DNA of 64,000 nucleotides from Membranipora membranacea (lineage: Eukaryota > Bryozoa > Gymnolaemata > Cheilostomatida > Membraniporidae): the NCBI GenBank assembly GCA_914767715.1, contig OU612068.1, positions 20,958,001 through 21,022,000 on the forward strand, read 5' to 3'. Below the pieces are notes generated by a model that saw only the letters and a list, made by a program, of their open reading frames with translations, was not told the origin of the DNA and ran no database searches. Both the position numbers and the translations under genes were made by a program. Shown here in pieces: positions 55,931 to 64,000 of this stretch; the first letter of the stretch is position 1, and each line of letters starts with the position of its first letter.

Positions 55931-56305
55931 ATTTATCCAAACCATGAAAGCAGTGATATCTGCCTTACCAGTGCAGGACAAAATACCATCTGCCAACAGC
56001 TTGACACCATGTGTCACAACTACACCAATCGGATATGATCCGATGACAACCATATCAACCATGACAACCATGTCCTACATGTCTGCGTACATACTGGTGG
56101 GCAAATTTCAGCTTGGAGCTGGAGCTTTATCCCATCGCACACCCACACGTCCATTGGTAGTAACAGTATTTTTAGGCATTACTAGATCCTTTTCTCATAA
56201 ACGTACTTGATAGATTTTTTTTTCTCTCTACTGTTATTGTAATCACTGTCTTATTTACTTATTACTGACAGGAAAAAAGTTCAATTCATTCATTCAATTC
56301 ATATG

Positions 56306-57097
56306 TAGAATATGCGTGGTTTTGTTACTTAATATATTACAGATTTCACACAGATTTGTTCTGACGTGACAATAACAAATATGTTCTTTAAACAACCTAC
56401 AGCAGAGGACTCAACTGAATAGGAAAAATGGTTTTGTTGACGGTGCTTGAATAAAAAATCCATTCCCAAGCTGATACTGTATATAATCTGTGGTTACTTG
56501 TTCTCTGAGTCGGGAAGCTCTTGCAATCATCTGTATTAAGATAAAACTATATATACAATAACTTTGATAAAGCAAGAAAATATGTGTGAACAATTAAACA
56601 ATCCCCAGTCAAACTGAACACAAGACAGTATCAAAGCTGCTCAGCCATAGCTTGGCAATAATCATATTTTTTGCATTTGAACAGAATTTAAAAGAATAGA
56701 AAAATAAATATTGCAATACTATCAAAATATTATTATGAATTTATTTCAGATGAAAAATCACAGCTTAGTAAGCCTTCGATAAAAGCGAGTCACAATTTTT
56801 TGGCAAAAAAAGGATTTTCACAGATCACAACATCACAGTCCAAGCTAGTGAATCCTTGTGACAATTTATTTATGCAATCAATTGCGCAAATCAGTTTGCA
56901 TAGAGAGTACGCTATTAGGATGTGTATCTCTGATCATTAGAATCGATATTGTCTCTGCACCACTTCCAGATGTGTTCCAGCCCCTATTTTTTACAAATTG
57001 ACCTCGGGTCGTCACACTTAACTCCTTTAGATTTAATTCAAGTTACATGATTTGATGCTCTTTTGATGAGAGTATATCACATGATCAATTGTATAAC
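56306..57097. other. 3' flank of gene D
   Basis: From about 56,306 the spacer resumes, and from 56,688 the sequence runs nearly identically to 7,655-8,043 downstream of gene A. No gene is seen. AATAAA on the minus strand at 56,740-56,745 is the matching polyadenylation candidate. Confidence 0.6.
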
Positions 57098-60000
57098 TTA
57101 GCTTGGACTCGTATTTGGAACTAAACATTTAGAACTTGATATCGACCCTGCAGGCGTATATATTCCCTCATCAGAATATGCGCTCTCTGCTCTGTAGTAG
57201 TGAACATTCAATTGTTTGCTATCAACTGTGAAAAGAAAAAACTTATTCATAGATATCACATGCAAAAATTGTCTCTCAAATGATATGTTATCATTCTGTA
57301 TACCATGTTAAATTTTGGTTTGAATCAGATTTTACTTTATTTTAATTTAACTATTTTATTTTATTTTTGTGGAAATAGAAGTCAAAGAGGTGTGTAGTTA
57401 ACTTTCTCCAGGTAGACTATATGGTGGGGAAACTAATTTGTTGATAGCATAATAGTCTATGTTTGTATTTAGAGCTAATAAGGTAGTCTAAAGTTACAAA
57501 CATTTTGGGGGAGAGAGAAGGATAAATCAAACCATTGAGTGGACATTCTTTGAAAATTTGTATGTAAAATATTGGGGTTCCTGCTCACAAAGCTGTCTTC
57601 AATGTCTTCGGAGAAAAATAGAGACTTCAATTTTATAACTGTCATCTTCAGAATAGATTTTACTAAAATATCGATTGACTGGACATAAATGAACCTAAAT
57701 CTGAAGATCTGAGCCAGCATTGGGATTAGTAACTGATCTGATTACATGAAACCAACCAATCATATTTACTTACGTGTGATATGGCTCTGATTCTTACTCA
57801 GGTATATGTCCTTATAATCCAAAGGCATATCTATATAATCAGGTACAGACAGATAGTCATGTGGTATATTTTTAGTGTGCTGCCTCACATAGTCCTCAGC
57901 CGACTCATATGAATCAGGATCTTCATAATCGTGAAATGAAGCTGTGCAAATAAATTCAGAAATACGGTGTAAAAATAATGTGTAATTAATTATTAATCTC
58001 TCATCAGATGGTACTAATATAAGAGAGCTACCCAAATATATGGTGACAGTTAAAAATGTGAGGCAAACAAATACAAATGTAAATACACATAAAAAAATTA
58101 AAAATACACAAATTCGAGTAATTGATAATTTGCTCAAAGTTCTCAAGATTAGTTGTTAAATCATTTTTATTATGATTTTGTTTTGATTTTGTTTACGTTA
58201 TTATGCAATAAACATCAACATACTGTGCTTTGCGGTCAGGTATTCTGCTTCATTTTCGGCATTTTCGGCATTTTCTTCACTTTGTCCTGATTTTTGTTTC
58301 AAGGTTGTTACTAAGAATTCATGTAATTGTGATATAGTAGGCCTCTCTGAAGGGACATCAGACCAGCAGCTTTTTATGGCCTTAAACCTAAAAAGATACG
58401 GGAGGAGTTGATGAAAAAATGTATTTTTTAATGATGTTAGAAAACATTGACTGATTCAAGTTCAAGTTTTGGAATAATTTAGAAGTGTGACTTTCTCTGG
58501 CTGTCTGCTGCCGAATTTTATGACTGTGATGAGGTTTTGAAATATCCTATCAAAATGAGGCAATAGTTTCATATCAGTATTCACTACACAGCCATGGGGC
58601 ACAATAAAAGACCATGATTTTACAATAGTGATTCTCAAATAGAATTGTGCTGGGCGTTAGAAATAAAATATCAAGAGAAAGATGGCATAGATCGCTTTGG
58701 TCCCAATAGCTTAGATCAAAGTGTCACTGCCAATGGCTAATTAGTGCCAGTTTCGGTTTTGGTAGCTTGTTGCACACCCAGCTCAGGAGGTATTTTAAGG
58801 TCTCACATTTCTAGCATGCATTCTAGTGTCTAGGATGTATCACATTCTCAGTATGAGGATTTAGGGCACTTTGCATCCCTCTTCAGGGACAGCCCAATCT
58901 TCTATTACTTATCAAACAGCAAGATTGCGAATTATTATTCTACTCACAAAAATGATGGCATCTGTATAGGCTGTGATAGCCTGTGGCCCTCGGCAAGGTA
59001 AGCTTCAACTTCAGAGTTCTGGATAGATGGATAAGGCTCACCACCATTAGTAAACAACTCCCAAATCAGGACACCAAAAGACCACTACAAAAAAACAAGT
59101 ACATAACAAGATAGATAGTTGAATTTAAAGAAATCAAGTTATTTTGCTCGTACTCAGTGTTAGGGGTTAGGGGTAAGGGGTTAGGAGTTAGGGGTTAGGG
59201 GGTTAGAGACAATATGATGAAACAAAAATAGCCTCAGTCTCTTTCTTAAAATATTGCAGTGTGCCACAGTATCTCCCCATCATAAATTTTAATATGGAAA
59301 TGAGGCTATATGAATGTTGTCATGTAAAGAGTTTTAGCAAGTAATGAGATGTAGTTCATAATTACAGTTTACCGTTGAGTAAATATGTTTCACAACCCAA
59401 ATGTTTAGCTGAATATAAAGTAGTTGCTAGGAGCTAGCAATTCATTGTCTTCTGCAATCAAAACTCTTGAAAATTATAACTACTCACAACTTCTGTTGTA
59501 GAGTCATATTTTCCTTCTCTCAGACTTTCGAGAGCCATCCATTTAACAGGTTTGGGTCTATCGGCCTCACCATCACGATAATAGTCAGAAGAGTAGACAT
59601 CTTTGCTCATCCCAAAATCTGCCAGCTTTACCACAAATGTGTTGTCAACTCTGCAATGAAGAAAATAAATGGTTAAAAGCTGCCAGTCACAAAATCGTGA
59701 AACTATCAATAACATTATAACTGCTGTAGTTGAGAAATCGATCAAAGAATTTCATTTCCACCTGATTTCATTTTCAAGAAACAGAGATTGTAGACATGTA
59801 GATTAGGGTTTAATGCTGTACCCATTCTACCATCATCATGATTGTTATGCACATGCAAGCTTTCTCTTCTCATAGACAGAGGGAGGGTGGTGATTTTGGA
59901 TACTATTATACATGTGTAATGATCTTACAGGCAGTTTCTGGCAGCAATATCTCGATGGAGAAGTCTTCTCTCGTCTAAATAACATAGAGCACTCGATACT

Positions 60001-63000
60001 TGCATCCCAAAATGCATCAGGTCTCCTTTAGTAAAACTCTATAAAATATGGATGAGGAGAACAAAATCATGATATTCTGTATATGTTTTCACAAGCTCAG
60101 AACCTTTGATATAATGCCTATGTCGGAATTGTTCCGATTGTACAATATGTGCTGTAGGTATTTAATAAGCATACATGCCATCAACGTGATCCTGTAATTT
60201 ATATGGAAATGATGAGTGAAATATTAGAGGGTTTATTTATCCAAGATCAATTATATCTAACAAAGTCCAACCAATGGTACATTACACACGCGCAGTGCCT
60301 GGAAGCAATGAACTAAACCTTAGTTCATTGCTGGAAGTGACGGTGCTCAGACTTAGTAACTATTGGTGCCCTCAGGAAAGTTGACAATCACATATACATA
60401 TTGCAGTGCTAGTCTAGTTTTATCATTAAATTCAGTTTTGAGTGAAATAGCCAAAGTCTACTCACCATATCAGGGTGTCGGACAAGGGAGCATAAATCTC
60501 CTAGCTCCATATAGGGGATGATAACTAACGGCCGATCATTCTCCACAAAAACAACACCAATCGTACTCAGGATATTAGGATGCTTGAATCCGTGCAGAAA
60601 GCAGGCTTCTTCTAAAAACATTCTCATCTTAACTTCAGTAACCTCTTCCGTGTCTAAAATGAGAAAGAGCTCTTTATATCTGGTTTCGTCTTGGATTCCC
60701 TATTGAAAAAAAAACCCGTGTCTGATCTGCCTGGTCTATCTGGTTGCTTTCAAGTTTTTGAGGGGTTATTCGAGATAATACCTACCTTTGAAGGTTTTAA
60801 CTGCAACATTCACCTTCTTTCCATCGATACTCAGCTGTCCGCAATGCACTTTGCCGAAATAGCCTGAAATACATAAGCATTGAGCTCGAAACGAGTACCC
60901 AAATCTCTTTTCCTACCAATCATTTTTAATCATATTAATAACATGTCTTAGGTTCATGTTTTATATTCATTGGTTGCGATGATTTGTAGGAGTTACACCT
61001 GTACACCGTTCTTTTACAGGTATCGAAAGAATGTTCATGGTTTGTTGCATAGGGGATCACAACTCCAAACCTAGAGTGTTTGAAAGAAGCTGGTTTATGG
61101 AGAAAATGTAAAAAAGCCGTAGCACACAATGGACATAACTTGCTATCTACTGTGGTGGCCAAAACAGTTGCAACTAGGATTTTGAGCCCTAACATTACCA
61201 ATCATCACTGTCCAATAATTGCATGCCACAAAATCCCACTTGAGCATGTTGAGCGCTCGATCTTTATGTCATCAAGAAACTCCCTTAAATTAACCAAAGA
61301 GCCGACCGTGATGAGATTTGATTGATTAATGAATGGAGAAATATGCTCACCTTGACCAATGGGAATAGATTCAGGATCAAACTGGAGCTTTTTTGGATCA
61401 ATCATCATTCCTCTTATGATTTCAGGTAGTTCAACCATAGCTGCAACAAACCAACAAAAGAAATTATGTTACAACATGTTTAGAAAGATTCACTTGTTTT
61501 ACAATCAAACTGGCTTCTTTTTGCAAACCTTCCCTAGCAAGATCACCTTCTGATATCTCGTTTAGGGATGATTGACAAGTGTTTGCATTTGCAAATTTTA
61601 CAAATCTCACAACACCAGGCAGAAAAGTATTAAAATATTGTTTGTCAGCATCTCAATCATGGTCACTTTATATGTATTTTATAAGCCTTTCTTTACAAGC
61701 TTTGTTTGTTGGTTGGGAGGGGGCGGATCGTACAGGCCCCCTTCTCACGAACAAAGCTTGTGAAGACAGGCTAGCCTTTTTTTAGGATAATTATAGAAAC
61801 ACATACGTTCATGTGGGATATCCTGAGGTTGAAGGCAGCGCGGCTTAAACTTTCTCAGGATTATCACAGCTATGACTATCAGTATAACACAGATAATGAT
61901 GACAATCACAGCTATCGCCCAACCAGGAAACGGCTCTTCTGAAATGGAAAGTTGTATTAGGTTTTATTGAAAACAACAAACAATTCTGTCAGAAATTCCG
62001 TAGTTTGAGTGGTCAGATGTTGCCTGAGTAGATGAGAGTAGAATTTCTTCAACCACATGCCCATGTTGGTTGGGATGCGATTGATAAAGTAATGCTGATA
62101 CCAGCAACCCAGGCAATGTTTGAGCACCTTACTCTAAGGGGTCCGCAGCTGCTGCAAGGTACGTCAGTGGATATATCACATCCAAAACACACAGAGCATG
62201 AGGATAAATCAGGATAAGAGAAATTCAGGATAAGAGAAATTCAGATGTTAAAGGTCAAAAGTCAGAGATATCTACCATTGTACCCGATGGTCACATCATG
62301 TAAACTGTCAGATTGTCACAATATGAAAAACATAAGGGAGGATGAATTGTTGCTGACCATAAACGTATTAATATTATATCATGGTGAAAATATCAGTTGA
62401 TGGTTTCTCTTGTAATTGGAATTTCACTCGCTTGGCTCTGTGCAGGTTTTGAACAATGCAAACATATTTGAGAGGAATGCCAGAAGTGATTTAATATTAA
62501 TATCAAAGAACAATATTTTACACAATACTTACCAGCCCACTTTTGTAGGGTCAGGTCACCAACTGATAACTCATTTTGTGCCACATCTACCTGTTAGTAT
62601 TAATAAATTAATGAGTAAAAATCTTAGTCATGTTGTTTCCAACAGAAATGGTAAGTGGAAAATAATTTTGGAATGACCTTCATATCAAGCAAAAGCTGCT
62701 TTTATACACTGGGCGATGACGGTACAGAGTTGTCCCTTCTTGCACCTTTCTTGGACCTTGGCCGAGCCTAGTGGACGAGTGTGGAGAGGGCTGAAATGGA
62801 TCGAGTGTATTTTTAGAGTTTGGTCAAGCCTTGTATTTAATGGACATTTTAAAAATACCCTCAGTTGAACACAGTGGTTGGCTTTACATCTTCATAAGAC
62901 TCTTGGAAAACTGCAAAAAAGAATTGCCGTCTTTTTTTTTCATCTTAGAAAGTAGTTTTAAAGATTAGACAGCGGCATAGTAATGGGAAGCCGGTATCTG

Positions 63001-63954
63001 GATTGTAACAATCATGAAATAAATTAGACTTTAAAAATGATACTATAATCCAAACTCACAACAACCGCGGCTGAGGCTTCCTTTGAATCATCATCGAACA
63101 GCTTACTAGCTACAGCGATGAATGTGCAGCTAAGTTTAGAATCGGAGAGCTCCATAACTATGCAATCTATATTCTGAAGGGCGCTCTTAAGAGTTACTTT
63201 GTAATCACTCTTTATCAAACCTGAGCTAAGCTTCTGCCCTGTCAGGTTTAAAGTGTTTTCTCCTTTGACTAGCTGCATAGGCTGTAAATAATGTGAGATT
63301 TGAACATGTTGATCACACACTACATATAAAAATAATAGCGTGAATAAATCTAGGAGTAGGAGGTGGCTCGGTGGTTAGAGCGCCGGACTTTCATCATGCA
63401 AGTGTTGAAAGTCGTGGGTTCGAATCCCACTGCAGTCCACTGACTACTGGGAGTTGTTGGACCCCAGGTGTGCTCCGACCTGCCTACAAACTGAGAGCAA
63501 ACTGGCGCAGTCACTGCAGCCTCGCCCTTAAGGCACACTATTTCGCCGCCACGATGTGGTGAGTGACCAACCATTGGGATTTTAACCAACATTTTTAACC
63601 AACAGTACCATAAATATCAAGGTCCAGAGTTGTCCTCTCTTTTGTTATGTGAAGACAACTAATTCTTGTTTAGCCAAATACTATGGAAAATATGAGGAGT
63701 TATTATAAGGGAAGGGATGGGATGAACACACAAAGGTCAATTCAATATTCTAGAGCGGCAGCTCTCTGTTTCAGTTACAATACAATGTAAGGGCACCATT
63801 GAGATTACCTCAGTGCTGAGCTGATCAAATACTGGAACTGTATCACTCAGCTTTAGTTGATTGTTAGTATCAGACACAGGTACTCCATCAGACATTAGAA
63901 CCATTGAGAAGGTGTGTTCAGAAGAATCAGATGTTGTAGCACTCTGTCTTTTCT
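57098..63954 (-). CDS. Gene D: NHL-sushi-IPT receptor tyrosine kinase, 3' 13 exons (5' part beyond window)
   Basis: Exons 12-24 are present with the same lengths and phases as gene A: 12 63,809-63,954; 13 63,060-63,281; 14 62,533-62,590; 15 61,807-61,938 (membrane helix); 16 61,351-61,440; 17 60,786-60,863; 18 60,466-60,653; 19 59,929-60,038; 20 59,488-59,650; 21 58,948-59,084; 22 58,224-58,387; 23 57,774-57,941; 24 57,098-57,225 with TAA at 57,098-57,100. The kinase has all catalytic motifs and the tail keeps YIDM. Coding changes from A are few, for example QKWAG for HKWAG and YKDI for YNDI. Introns are nearly identical apart from separate insertions (SINE, MITE, palindrome) and a roughly 40 bp loss in intron 13. 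Exons 1-11 should lie to the right of the window. Confidence 0.88.
59160..59207. repeat. Interstitial TTAGGGG-like tract in gene D intron 20
   Basis: Shorter and more degenerate than the gene A copy at 10,113-10,178, showing that the tract changed length after the duplication. Confidence 0.75.
60304..60332. repeat. Palindromic insertion in gene D intron 18 (between exons 18 and 19)
   Basis: AGCAATGAACTAA and its complement TTAGTTCATTGCT around a three-base centre. It is absent at the matching place in gene A (near 11,268). It shares CAATGAACTAAACCT with the hairpin at 46,400-46,436. Confidence 0.65.
61684..61772. mobile_element. Short palindromic MITE in gene D intron 15
   Basis: Ends AGCCTTTCTTTACAAGCTTT and AAAGCTTGTGAAGACAGGCT are inverted repeats of the family at 22,320-22,384. 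Gene A lacks it at the same site (near 12,602), so it inserted after A and D separated, or was lost from A. Confidence 0.7.
63356..63602 (+). mobile_element. tRNA-derived SINE, present in D but absent from A
   Basis: This 247 bp insertion interrupts a stretch that is continuous in gene A (CTAGGACAGTACC near 14,200). Its head is tRNA-like: GGTGGCTCGGTGGTTAGAGC (box A region), then GGGTTCGAATCCCAC (box B and T-arm). The anticodon arm is not tRNA-like, so this is not a functional tRNA gene. The 3' end has two tandem TTTTAACCAACA-type units, a common SINE tail form. Both RNA polymerase III boxes look intact. Confidence 0.8.
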
Positions 63955-64000
63955 CTGAATCACAAATTTAGTCATAAATAACGAAAATTTCACGTTAATA

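Larger units (their letters stand above)
54975..56305 (+). mobile_element. Degenerate non-LTR retrotransposon (CR1/Jockey-like) with ATTC tail
   Basis: It interrupts the array spacer between CTAAGACAGCT and ATATGTAGAAT, sequences that are nearly contiguous at 7,590-7,606. Read on the plus strand it holds the end of an apurinic-type endonuclease, an RT fragment and a 3' tail of ATTC units (about 56,280-56,300). It is 5'-truncated, has an internal loss between EN and RT, and has several stops and frame changes. The ATTC tail suits CR1-like elements. Confidence 0.78.

Noticed and set aside
63360-63430. Functional tRNA gene
   Set aside because: Box A and box B are good, but the anticodon arm does not form a tRNA arm and the unit continues into a SINE body and tail.

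Overview
The window looks like a piece of animal nuclear genome. Its genes have many introns with GT/AG splice sites, the DNA is AT-rich and full of transposons and microsatellites, and it encodes receptor tyrosine kinases (RTKs). Which animal is not certain. Large tandem RTK families with unusual ectodomains are typical of sponges and some other early-branching or invertebrate lineages, but I place this no further than 'non-vertebrate metazoan, possibly sponge'.

All host genes are on the minus strand and belong to one tandem family. Two copies can be followed from start codon to stop through 24 exons each with consistent reading phase: gene A (8,044-20,646; 1,196 aa) and gene C (37,487-53,755; 1,187 aa). 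A third, D (57,098-63,954 and beyond), shows its last 13 exons and is almost identical to A, introns included. Each protein reads signal peptide, NHL-type beta-propeller, sushi/CCP domain, about three IPT/TIG domains, one membrane helix, a Met/Trk-like kinase and a tyrosine-rich tail. This resembles Met/Ron (Sema propeller + PSI + IPT + kinase), but with an NHL propeller in place of Sema.

Two copies are dead: unit 0 (1,637-4,675) and unit B (22,530-25,878). They share an internal deletion and two nonsense codons. A further exon-22 relic sits at 36,700-36,862. From left to right the order is C-type (0), A-type (A), C-type (B), A-type (relic), C-type (C), A-type (D), so the array is best read as three repeats of a two-gene module. 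The 5' flanks of 0, B and C share a conserved block.

The array is cut by mobile DNA. A Ty3/Gypsy-like retroelement without its 3' end (28,423-35,813) lies in the 5' flank of unit B. It carries gag, a zinc-knuckle NC frame, an envelope-like membrane glycoprotein and protease-RT. The glycoprotein lies between gag and pol, and is in frame with protease-RT across a single TGA, which is unusual. A damaged non-LTR element (54,975-56,305), a tRNA-derived SINE present in D but absent from A, and several foldback elements complete the picture. No bacterial-type operon, CRISPR array or rRNA gene was seen.
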